From assembly GCA_021782195.1 (NCBI GenBank), contig JAJXVI010000140.1, forward strand, positions 1 to 6,740: 6,740 nt of DNA. The letters run 5' to 3'. This DNA is from a bacterium. Its GTDB lineage: Bacteria; Vulcanimicrobiota; Xenobia; RGZZ01. Under the pieces are notes generated by a model. It saw only the letters and a program-made list of their open reading frames with translations, did not search any database and was not told the DNA's origin. Positions 1 to 6,117 of the stretch are shown one piece after another. Numbering within the stretch: position 1 is the stretch's first letter; each line of letters begins with the position of its first letter. The position numbers and the translations under genes are program-made.

Positions 1-3
1 AGA

Positions 4-552
4 TCAGGCGGGAGAAAGCAGCCGGTCGGTCAACTGGCGCTGCTTCATCATCTTCTGCTGAAGCTTCAAGATGGAGTACATCAGTGCTTCCGGGCGAGGA
101 GGGCAGCCGGGCAGATACACATCCACCGGGATGACTTTGTCGATGCCTTTCAATACTGAGTAGTTGTCGTAGTAGAATGGACCACCGTTGGTGGCGCATC
201 CGCCCATGGCAATCACGTATTTTGGCTCTGGCATCTGCTGGTAGAGCAGTTTTACGCGAGGTGCCATCTTGAGGGTGCATGTTCCCGCGACGATCATCAG
301 GTCGGACTGTCGCGGCGAGGCTCGAAAGATCATGCCCAGGCGGTCGAAGTCGTAGTTCGATGCGCCCGTTGCCATCATTTCGATGGCGCAGCAGGCCAGC
401 CCGAACAGCATATACCAGAGCGATTTGCAGCGCGCTGTGTTGAAGGCTGTGTCAAGACTGGTGAGAACGAGATTACCGCCCGCGATGGGTTCGACGTGGG
501 CGGGGAAGGCGCCCTCGGTCGGTAACAGAATGCCGGGCTGTGACTCGGTCAT
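4..552 (-). CDS. nuoB: NADH-quinone oxidoreductase subunit B (complex I, cluster N2 subunit)
   Basis: NuoB is the peripheral-arm subunit of respiratory complex I that carries [4Fe-4S] cluster N2, the last electron carrier before quinone. It sits on the cytoplasmic face of the membrane, next to NuoD. From the preferred start the protein has 182 residues, normal for the family. The four N2 cysteines are visible: the tandem pair C54-C55 in [11 protein letters not shown]119 in GGCATNGG and C150 in the signature [11 protein letters not shown]92 in GTCT is a further conserved, non-ligand cysteine. An in-frame ATG at 591 would add 13 residues ([13 protein letters not shown]), but the ATG at 552 has a GGTGGA ribosome site 6 nt upstream, while the one at 591 has only a distant G-run. 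The gene is preceded by aspS, not nuoA, and has its own strong promoter. A nuoC-like gene would be expected just beyond the left edge, which is inference. The identification is very secure. Confidence 0.97.
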   Translation of the reverse strand: MTESQPGILLPTEGAFPAHVEPIAGGNLVLTSLDTAFNTARCKSLWYMLFGLACCAIEMMATGASNYDFDRLGMIFRASPRQSDLMIVAGTCTLKMAPRVKLLYQQMPEPKYVIAMGGCATNGGPFYYDNYSVLKGIDKVIPVDVYLPGCPPRPEALMYSILKLQQKMMKQRQLTDRLLSPA

Positions 553-558
553 GGAGAT

Positions 559-564
559 TCCACC
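559..564 (-). promoter_or_regulatory. Ribosome binding site that sets the nuoB start
   Basis: On the minus strand GGTGGA lies 6 nt before the ATG at 552. No comparable site precedes the upstream in-frame ATG at 591. This favours the shorter NuoB beginning MTESQPG. Confidence 0.6.
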
Positions 565-607
565 ATTTCTATTCTGGTTCTGCGTGGGCATCGCGACGCA
601 GTTTCAA

Positions 608-623
608 CCCCGAGGTGACGGGG
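608..623 (-). other. Small stem-loop in the predicted nuoB 5' leader
   Basis: The arms CCCCG and CGGGG (608-612 and 619-623) flank a 6-nt loop. If transcription starts near 632, this 5-bp hairpin lies about 10-25 nt into the nuoB mRNA. It could stabilise the 5' end of the mRNA or tune translation. It is short, so function is uncertain. Confidence 0.3.
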
Positions 624-638
624 ACTCGTGCCATCGCG

Positions 639-668
639 ATTATAGTCTTGCCGTGTACCCTGTGTCAA
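639..668 (-). promoter_or_regulatory. Sigma-70-type promoter for nuoB with exact consensus hexamers
   Basis: Reading the minus strand, TTGACA (668-663) is followed after 18 nt by TATAAT (644-639). Both hexamers match the vegetative sigma-factor consensus at every base. The spacer is one base above the 17-nt optimum, and there is no extended -10 TG. Transcription would be expected to start near 632, giving a leader of about 80 nt to the preferred nuoB ATG at 552. The element is intergenic, downstream of the aspS stop and correctly oriented. This makes nuoB, and any nuo genes beyond the left edge, an independent transcription unit with strong basal expression. Confidence 0.75.
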
Positions 669-679
669 ACAGCAGTACC

Positions 680-708
680 GGTGTCTGGGTCGATGCGGCG
701 ACCCCACC
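680..708 (-). terminator. Bulged stem-loop between aspS and the nuoB promoter (possible terminator or operator)
   Basis: An inner 6-bp stem (GGGTCG 687-692 with CGACCC 699-704, 6-nt loop) is extended by an outer 4-bp stem (GGTG 680-683 with CACC 705-708). A 3-nt bulge at 684-686 separates the two. It follows the aspS stop by about 45 nt and ends 12 nt before the nuoB -35 box. No proper T-run follows on the minus strand, so it is not a textbook intrinsic terminator. It could be a weak or Rho-assisted terminator of aspS, or an operator at roughly -48 to -76 of the nuoB promoter. Confidence 0.4.
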
Positions 709-724
709 TCGTTACGCGGAAGGG

Positions 725-754
725 GAGCCGCTCCAACTCCGATAGACGCGGCTC
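725..754 (-). terminator. Stem-loop starting at the aspS stop codon
   Basis: Arms GAGCCGC (725-731) and GCGGCTC (748-754) form a 7-bp GC-rich stem with a 16-nt loop. Its first base on the minus strand is the final G of the aspS TAG codon. The following bases are C-rich, with no T-run. It may protect the 3' end of the mRNA or act with the second hairpin at 680-708. A functional role is inferred only. Confidence 0.35.
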
Positions 755-2631
755 TACGCGGGAGCTCCAGCCTCTACCTCCTGTGCTGGGACAGAGGCCG
801 AACGGCCCGCGGGCTTCTTGTCGACCACCGCCACGCTGAGGAGGGCCAGTTGCTCCGGAGTGACTTCGACCGGAGCACCCGTGAGCATGTCAACGGCATT
901 CTGGTTCTTCGGAAAGGCGATGACCTCGCGTATGGAGTCGACACCGGACATGAGGGCCGTCAGGCGGTCGAAGCCCAGGGCGATTCCTCCGTGGGGAGGC
1001 GCACCGTACTCGAAAGCTTCCATGAGGAATCCAAACTTTTCGTTGGCAGCCTGAGGATCGAGGCCGATGGCTTCAAACACCATTTCCTGCAAGGGGCGCT
1101 GATGAATACGAATGCTTCCGCTTCCCATCTCAGTCCCGTTGAGGACAAGGTCGTAGGCGCTTGACCGAACCTTGAGCGGATCTGTCTTCATCAGGGGAAT
1201 GTCCTCGGGTAGCGGGGACGTGAACGGATGGTGCTCAGCTTCCAGGCGTTGCTCTTCCTCATTCCAGTGGAACTGCGGGAAGTTCACCACCCAGAGGAAG
1301 TTGAACGGTTGCTCGGCGGGATTGGCAATCACCGTGCCCGGCATGGGAATGAGCTTGAGTCGCCGTCCGAGTTCGAGGCGCAGTTTGCCGAGAACTTCCA
1401 GCACCCGTGGCGTGGGACCGGCCACGATCATCACCATGTCGCCGTTTGCCGCCTGTGCCGACTCGCGCAGGCTTGCGGTGCTGGCCTCGTCGAGATAGCG
1501 GGCCAGTGACGACCGAACCGCGCCGTCGTCGCCGAAGCCCACGGTGAAAAGACCACCCGCGCCCCATCCCTTGACAAGGTTGCCGAGTTCGTCGGTCTCC
1601 TTGCGGGAGGCTCCCGCGCCGTGCGGCACGGTAATGCCCTTGACGCAACCCCCCTCCTGAATCGCCGTCTTCCAGGCGCCGAACTCGACCTTGCTGACTG
1701 CGCTGGTGAGATCGTTGAACACCATCCCAACCCATGCGTCCGGCTTGTCGTAGCTGTAACGTTGCTCGGCCACGTGATAGGGCATGCGCGGAAAGGGGGT
1801 GACGAGGTCGAGTCCAAGCACTTCTTTGAAGGTGTGCTTGAGCGTTCCCTCAATGATTGTGAAGATGTCGTCCTGCTCGATAAACGACATTTCGAGATCG
1901 AGCTGGGTGAATTCTGGCTGTCGGTCTGCTCTGAGGTCTTCGTCGCGGAAGCAGCGCGCAAGCTGGAAGTAGCGTTCCAGGCCGCTGACCATCAACAACT
2001 GCTTGAACAGTTGCGGCGACTGTGGCAGGGCGTAGAAACGGCCCGGGTTTACACGACTGGGCACAAGGTAGTCGCGCGCACCTTCCGGCGTGCTTCGGAC
2101 GAGCATGGGAGTCTCAATTTCGAGGAAGCCCTGACTGCCCAGATAGTCGCGCATGGCCTTTCCCACGCGATGCCGCGTGATGATCCGCTGTTGCATCGGT
2201 GCACGGCGAAGGTCCAGGAATCGGTACTTCATGCGCAGGCCGTCATCGAGCACCCTGTCCTCGTTGATCGGAAGAGGAGGAACGCGCGACGTATTGAGGA
2301 GCTTCATCGTCACGGCCCGCAGCTCGACGGTTCCGCTTGCCAGTTCCCTGTTCACGGTTCCTTCGGCGCGTTGCTCGACAACGCCGGTGACCGCAATCAC
2401 GTATTCGTTGCGGAGCTGCCGTGCTTGCTCGAAAAGCTCGGAATTGTCCTGCGGATTGAAGATGATCTGGGCGATTCCATCGCGGTCGCGGAGGTCGATG
2501 AAGACGAGACCGCCCAGGTCGCGCCTTCGATGAACCCAGCCCATCAGGGTGACCGTTTCGCCGACGTGTGTCAGGCGGAGGGCCCCGCACGAATACGTAC
2601 GCTTCCAGCCCAGCAGCGGCTCTGGTTGCAT
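754..2631 (-). CDS. aspS: Aspartyl-tRNA synthetase, bacterial type
   Basis: AspRS is the cytoplasmic class IIb enzyme that charges tRNA(Asp) with aspartate at the expense of ATP. From the preferred start it has 625 residues, somewhat longer than usual because of a 9-10 residue N-terminal lead and an Ala-rich tail. In order, an OB-fold anticodon-binding domain spans about 10-110 (GWVHRRRDLGG). Motif 1 lies near 169-177 (FLEIETPML), the aspartate-site loop QSPQ at 204-207, and motif 2 at about 228-247 (FRDEDLRADRQPEF). The bacterial GAD insertion spans about 280-420. HHPFTSP follows at 467-473, then E501 and R508, and motif 3 at 549-558 with R556. Leu39 occupies the position where many non-discriminating AspRSs have His, which suggests a tRNA(Asp)-specific enzyme (inference). 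The open frame extends to a GTG at 2757, but the extra 42 residues do not resemble AspRS. The ATG at 2631 has GGGAGGA 10 nt upstream. Confidence 0.97.
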   Translation of the reverse strand: MQPEPLLGWKRTYSCGALRLTHVGETVTLMGWVHRRRDLGGLVFIDLRDRDGIAQIIFNPQDNSELFEQARQLRNEYVIAVTGVVEQRAEGTVNRELASGTVELRAVTMKLLNTSRVPPLPINEDRVLDDGLRMKYRFLDLRRAPMQQRIITRHRVGKAMRDYLGSQGFLEIETPMLVRSTPEGARDYLVPSRVNPGRFYALPQSPQLFKQLLMVSGLERYFQLARCFRDEDLRADRQPEFTQLDLEMSFIEQDDIFTIIEGTLKHTFKEVLGLDLVTPFPRMPYHVAEQRYSYDKPDAWVGMVFNDLTSAVSKVEFGAWKTAIQEGGCVKGITVPHGAGASRKETDELGNLVKGWGAGGLFTVGFGDDGAVRSSLARYLDEASTASLRESAQAANGDMVMIVAGPTPRVLEVLGKLRLELGRRLKLIPMPGTVIANPAEQPFNFLWVVNFPQFHWNEEEQRLEAEHHPFTSPLPEDIPLMKTDPLKVRSSAYDLVLNGTEMGSGSIRIHQRPLQEMVFEAIGLDPQAANEKFGFLMEAFEYGAPPHGGIALGFDRLTALMSGVDSIREVIAFPKNQNAVDMLTGAPVEVTPEQLALLSVAVVDKKPAGRSASVPAQEVEAGAPA

Positions 2632-2641
2632 CGACAGAGAA

Positions 2642-2648
2642 TCCTCCC
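2642..2648 (-). promoter_or_regulatory. Ribosome binding site that sets the aspS start
   Basis: GGGAGGA on the minus strand ends 10 nt before the ATG at 2631, immediately before the residues that align with AspRS N-termini. Earlier in-frame starts at 2757 (GTG), 2700 and 2655 would encode residues with no AspRS character. The one at 2655 would place this site inside the coding sequence. Confidence 0.65.
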
Positions 2649-2764
2649 AAATCATCGTGGAATGCGTGCTCGTCTGGAGTGTGTTCGTCGCGTGCGACAT
2701 TCGTACACAACACCCGCGCGCGCCTTTCGGGGAAGCCCGGGGGCGTCGCGGAAGCACAAAGATT

Positions 2765-2780
2765 CCCCGTTGATTCGGGG
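2765..2780 (-). other. Small CCCCG/CGGGG stem-loop in the acs-aspS gap
   Basis: Arms CCCCG (2765-2769) and CGGGG (2776-2780) enclose a 6-nt loop. On the minus strand the stem is followed by AATCTTTG, a poor T-tract, so this is at most a weak terminator for acs. The same arms with a different loop occur in the nuoB leader at 608-623. Short GC-rich arms recur easily in GC-rich DNA, so the resemblance may be chance. Confidence 0.25.
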
Positions 2781-2849
2781 TGGAGCGAACCGTTCCTTCC
2801 CGCGCCGGCAGGTCAGGGACGGTCCCCGGTGCGTCCGCCTCCGTCCCCC

Positions 2850-2868
2850 GCCGACTCGCTCAGTCGGC
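2850..2868 (-). terminator. Stem-loop straddling the acs stop codon
   Basis: GCCGACT (2850-2856) and AGTCGGC (2862-2868) form a perfect 7-bp stem with a 5-nt loop. The acs TGA at 2862-2860 lies across one arm and the loop. A G-rich segment, not a T-run, follows on the minus strand, so this is not a standard intrinsic terminator. It may stabilise the acs mRNA 3' end or influence termination by another mechanism. Confidence 0.4.
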
Positions 2869-4809
2869 CAGCGTACTGAGGTCGCCGGGGTCCTGCCCGA
2901 GCGCTTCCGCTTTGAGGGCGCGTCGTACAATCTTGCCGCTTCGGGTCTTTGGCAGGGCCGCGCGAACCTCGATGGCGCTCGGCGTCGCGATAGCTCCGAG
3001 ATCTTCGCGGATATGGTCTTTAAGGCTCGCTTTCAGCCCCAGACCACTCTCAAACCCGGCACGCAGCACCACGAAAGCGACGATCGTCTCACCCTTGATT
3101 CGGTCGGGTATTCCGATCACGGCGCTTTCCGCGACGGCCGGGTGGCGCAGCAGGGAGCCCTCCACATCGGCTGTGCCGATTCGATGGCCTGCCACGTTGA
3201 GGACGTCGTCGGCTCTGCCAAGCACGGCATAGTAGCCATCGGTATCCCGCACCGCCACGTCCCCAGCCCAGTAGCATCCCGGAATCTTCTTCCAGTACTC
3301 TTCGTAGCGATCTGGATCGTTCCAGATTGCGCGCATCATGTAGGGCAGTGGATGGCGCAGTACCAGCAGGCCTCCCTGATTGTCCGGGATCGACTGGCCC
3401 AGTGAGTCGACCACGGCGGCCTCGACACCGGGCATCGGTCTTCCAACCTTTCCAGGGCGGGCTTCAAACGTGGGAAGGGTCCCGAGCACAGGCCCCGCGA
3501 TTTCGGTCTGCCACCAGTTGTCCACCACCAGTCCGTTGGCCTGCCCGACGAGGTTCTTCTGCGCCCAGAGGTGCGCTTCGGGATTGAGTGGCTCGCCCGC
3601 GCACGCAAGCAGCCTCAGGCGGCCAAGATCGTAGCGGGACGGGATTTCGCGGCCGTGGCTCATCCACATGCGCACCGCCGTCGGAGCCGTGAACATGAGG
3701 TTTACGCCGAATCGCTCGCACAGTTCCCAGGTTACGTCAGGCGACGGGTAGTCGGGTGCACCTTCACGCACCATGACGGTGGCTCCCAGGGAAAGGGGGC
3801 CGTAGACGATGAAGCTGTGCCCGACAATCCAGCCAATGTCCGAGGTGGACCAGTAGATATCGCGTTCACCGATCTGAAAGAACGCGCGCGCAAGGTAGGT
3901 TACGCCCGTCAGATAGCCGCCAGTGGCGTGTACGACCCCTTTGGGCTGTCCGGTTGTTCCGCTCGTGTAGAGGATGAAGAGCGGATGTTCGGCGTCGACC
4001 ATTTCTGGGGGGCAGTGAATCTCGCGAGGTTGCTGAATGTCGTACCAGTCGTGCTCGCGTTCCGACTCGAAGTGTACTTCTGCGTCCCCCGGACGCGACC
4101 CCCGGCGGTGAACGATCACGTGGTCGACAGTGGTCAGGTCGCGTACGGCCTCATCGACTGCAGGCTTGAGCGGAATTTTCTTTCCGCGTCGAAACGTAAA
4201 GTCGGAGCAGACAACGACGCGGGCACCGGCGTCTGTGATGCGGGTCTTCAGGGCTTGCGTGCCCATACCGGCGTAGACTACCGAGTGAATGGCGCCGATG
4301 CGGGCACACGCGAGCATCGTGATGATGGCTTCCGGAATGAGCGGCATGTAGATGATGACGCGGTCGCCGACGCCGACATTCAGTCTCTTGAGCACGTTCG
4401 CGAACCGATTCATCTCGCGGTACAACCGATTGTAGGTATAGGCGAGTTCTTCGCCGTTTTCACCGACCCACAGAAGCGCGGCCTTGTTTCGACGATCGCT
4501 GTAGACGTGGCGGTCGATGCAGTTGACCGTGGCGTTCAGTCGTCCGCCCACAAACCAGGCGTGGTGGGGCGGGTCAAACGCGAGAACCTCCGCCCACGGT
4601 CGAGCCCACTGCAATTCGGCGGCTTTCTCGGCCCAGAAGGCCCGAAGGTCCTCGCTGGCGAGCGCTCGCTCGGCTTCGTACTGGATGGTGGCCTGGCGTG
4701 CGAGCCATCCCCGAACGGGAATCGCGCTCTCGGTGTTATGCAGGGAGTCGACCGGGGCCGCCCCGGGCGAGGGGACCTCGGGCGGGCGGGGGGAGTCATC
4801 GACAGACAT
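2860..4809 (-). CDS. acs: Acetyl-CoA synthetase (AMP-forming)
   Basis: Acs activates acetate with ATP to acetyl-AMP and then forms acetyl-CoA, feeding acetate into central metabolism in the cytoplasm. At 649 residues it is close to family length. The N-terminal ACAS domain covers about 41-103. The ATP-binding P-loop is YTSGTTGQPKG (281-291). NWWQTEIAGP (431-440) is the adenylate core, and its second Trp (W433) is the residue that restricts this family to small acyl groups. The hinge and A8 region is GRADDVLNVAGHRIGT (531-546). PKTRSGK (620-626) carries the catalytic lysine K626, the family's known target of reversible lysine acetylation. Two things are odd: TEIA replaces the usual TETG after WWQ, and the protein ends at STLAD, without the 10-20 residue tail seen in E. 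coli-type enzymes. Propionate use cannot be excluded. The start is firm: AAGGAGG lies 5 nt upstream. Confidence 0.95.
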   Translation of the reverse strand: MSVDDSPRPPEVPSPGAAPVDSLHNTESAIPVRGWLARQATIQYEAERALASEDLRAFWAEKAAELQWARPWAEVLAFDPPHHAWFVGGRLNATVNCIDRHVYSDRRNKAALLWVGENGEELAYTYNRLYREMNRFANVLKRLNVGVGDRVIIYMPLIPEAIITMLACARIGAIHSVVYAGMGTQALKTRITDAGARVVVCSDFTFRRGKKIPLKPAVDEAVRDLTTVDHVIVHRRGSRPGDAEVHFESEREHDWYDIQQPREIHCPPEMVDAEHPLFILYTSGTTGQPKGVVHATGGYLTGVTYLARAFFQIGERDIYWSTSDIGWIVGHSFIVYGPLSLGATVMVREGAPDYPSPDVTWELCERFGVNLMFTAPTAVRMWMSHGREIPSRYDLGRLRLLACAGEPLNPEAHLWAQKNLVGQANGLVVDNWWQTEIAGPVLGTLPTFEARPGKVGRPMPGVEAAVVDSLGQSIPDNQGGLLVLRHPLPYMMRAIWNDPDRYEEYWKKIPGCYWAGDVAVRDTDGYYAVLGRADDVLNVAGHRIGTADVEGSLLRHPAVAESAVIGIPDRIKGETIVAFVVLRAGFESGLGLKASLKDHIREDLGAIATPSAIEVRAALPKTRSGKIVRRALKAEALGQDPGDLSTLAD

Positions 4810-4814
4810 TCAAC

Positions 4815-4821
4815 CCTCCTT
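4815..4821 (-). promoter_or_regulatory. Strong Shine-Dalgarno site of acs
   Basis: AAGGAGG, a full match to the 16S rRNA 3' end, lies 5 nt before the acs ATG at 4809. It predicts efficient initiation and fixes the start. Confidence 0.75.
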
Positions 4822-4908
4822 GACTCGGTGTGGGGACCGGGCTCGCCTCTCGGTAGCACCCACCCGTTGGAGATGGGCGAGTATCCTTGTAACCTGTGCC
4901 GTATCCCG

Positions 4909-4928
4909 ACGTACGTGAAGCGTCACGT
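4909..4928. promoter_or_regulatory. Candidate operator: inverted repeat upstream of acs
   Basis: ACGTGA (4913-4918) and TCACGT (4923-4928) form a perfect 6-bp inverted repeat with a 4-nt spacer. It overlaps an 8-bp palindrome ACGTACGT (4909-4916). The site lies 100-119 nt upstream of the acs ATG, in the gap after the GT9 gene, where an operator could sit. The spacing does not match the CRP (TGTGA-N6-TCACA) or FNR (TTGAT-N4-ATCAA) consensus. No convincing promoter hexamers were found nearby, so the assignment stays tentative. Confidence 0.3.
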
Positions 4929-4963
4929 TTGGAGGAGACTCGGGTCCTGGCTGACGTGCGAAA

Positions 4964-6115
4964 TCAGCGACCGGGCCGCCACAGGTCGGCTGCCGCGGCC
5001 ACGAGTCTTGGAATGGTGTCATTTCGGGGATAGGCCTTGGAAACCTTGCGGTGAGCGACCATCCATGGCGCCCACTGTTGAGAGCACAGGGAGAAAGTTG
5101 CGTCTTCGTAGGCGACGACCACTGGAGTGCGCATGGCGGCCGCGACGTGAACCGAGCCGGTGTCGGGCGAGATGAGGATGCGTGCACCGCCAATGATTCC
5201 GGCCCACCGTGAAAAGGAGAGATTCCCGCGTATCACGATGTCAGGTCCGATTCCGGCGCCAGCGAGTTCGGCCCCTGCCGTCGTTTCTCCCGGGCCGTAC
5301 AGAACCACGAGGCGGGTCTCTGGAATCTTGTGGCGCAGTGCCCTCAACATGTCAACAAAGTGGCCGAGGCTCCACGGTGGCTTCAGCCAGGCTGCTCCGA
5401 GTTGAACGGCCAGCCACGGTACATCGCGCCGACAGGCGAGGTTCGAGTCGACGTCAGGGGTGGGCGCGAAGTCCTCGTTCCCGAGGTCGGACCACGCCGC
5501 GCGGACCTGGTGTTCCTCGGGATAGACGCGGAGCGGCACCGGGTCTGCGGCGAAGCCGAGAGCGCGAGCAAACCAGAGCGTTTGTTCCACCTCGTGTGGA
5601 ACCGGCTGCCCCCGCTCGACGAGTGCGTCAATATGGAAGACGGCCCGGTGGGTGAGGAAGACCGGGGAGAGGGCACGGGGCACCCAGCGTCGCGAGTAGA
5701 CGTAGCCCGCCCTTCTGCGCGCGCGCACGGCTCGGGCGATGGCGTAGGTGCGCATTGTCGGCGAGAGGGCGACGCACAGATCAAACCCTCGCGCGCGCAG
5801 TTGTCGAAGAACGACGGTGCGTGCTTCGGAAGCGCGATCCGTGTCCAGGACGACGATTTCATCAATGGAGGGGTTGCGGGCGAGTGCGGGCTCGACGTAC
5901 GGGGTAACCAGGGCTGTCACGCGCGATCGTGGGAGATTGCGCCGCAGCGTCTCGATGAAAGGAGTCGAGAGCAGCATGTCGCCCAGGTGGTCGGTGCGTA
6001 CAACCAGCACCTGACGGATGGAGCCAACGTCAAGAGGGCCTTCCGCGTGAAGGTCCATCCACGGTGGAAACCCTGCACCGTTGTGCGGGGAGACTGCCAG
6101 CTGACCCTCACCCAT
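4964..6115 (-). CDS. Glycosyltransferase family 9 (heptosyltransferase-like)
   Basis: GT9 enzymes transfer a sugar from a nucleotide donor to a growing surface glycan, classically ADP-heptose to lipopolysaccharide inner core, on the cytoplasmic side of the inner membrane. The protein has 383 residues in a two-Rossmann-domain (GT-B) layout. The first domain opens with VLVVRTDHLGDMLLSTPF (36-53), in which D46 matches the conserved GD of heptosyltransferases. The second domain has GAAWLKPPWSL (240-250), with K245 as the probable donor-phosphate lysine, and SPDTGSVHVAAAM (316-328), the family signature with D318 and H323. About 33 residues precede the first strand, more than usual. M20 is a possible alternative start, but the ATG at 6115 has GGAGG 7 nt upstream. 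It begins 2 nt after the upstream glycosyltransferase stop, so the two are coupled. The exact sugar and acceptor cannot be read from sequence, so no waa/rfa symbol is given. Confidence 0.87.
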   Translation of the reverse strand: MGEGQLAVSPHNGAGFPPWMDLHAEGPLDVGSIRQVLVVRTDHLGDMLLSTPFIETLRRNLPRSRVTALVTPYVEPALARNPSIDEIVVLDTDRASEARTVVLRQLRARGFDLCVALSPTMRTYAIARAVRARRRAGYVYSRRWVPRALSPVFLTHRAVFHIDALVERGQPVPHEVEQTLWFARALGFAADPVPLRVYPEEHQVRAAWSDLGNEDFAPTPDVDSNLACRRDVPWLAVQLGAAWLKPPWSLGHFVDMLRALRHKIPETRLVVLYGPGETTAGAELAGAGIGPDIVIRGNLSFSRWAGIIGGARILISPDTGSVHVAAAMRTPVVVAYEDATFSLCSQQWAPWMVAHRKVSKAYPRNDTIPRLVAAAADLWRPGR

Positions 6116-6117
6116 TC

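Noticed and set aside
2632..2859. T-box or other riboswitch in the aspS leader
   Set aside because: No T-box core sequence (TGGNACCGCG) or antiterminator and terminator pair was found. Only short hairpins and an 11-bp palindrome (GGGAC-G-GTCCC, 2816-2826) are visible.
1621..3405. A 594-codon open frame on the plus strand
   Set aside because: It runs antisense across acs and aspS, including their gap. Its translation has no recognisable domain or sensible composition, and the minus-strand genes are intact. Long antisense frames are common in GC-rich DNA.
4913..4928. CRP or FNR site upstream of acs
   Set aside because: The GTGA and TCAC half-sites are 4 nt apart instead of 6 as in CRP sites, and the sequence does not fit TTGAT-N4-ATCAA. 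It is kept only as an unassigned inverted repeat.
4815..4938. Pairing of CCTCC early in the acs leader (4931-4935) with the acs Shine-Dalgarno
   Set aside because: Five complementary bases more than 100 nt apart are expected by chance in GC-rich DNA, and the transcript start is unknown.
4810..4963. A sigma-70 promoter just upstream of acs
   Set aside because: Only partial hexamer matches (for example TTCACG, GTGACG and GATACT) occur, and none pair at 16-18 nt. A promoter may exist, but I cannot support a specific one.
3571..5175. A 534-codon open frame on the plus strand
   Set aside because: It is antisense to acs and the GT9 gene, has no family resemblance, and crosses a gap with its own regulatory features. 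It is a shadow of the real reading frames.
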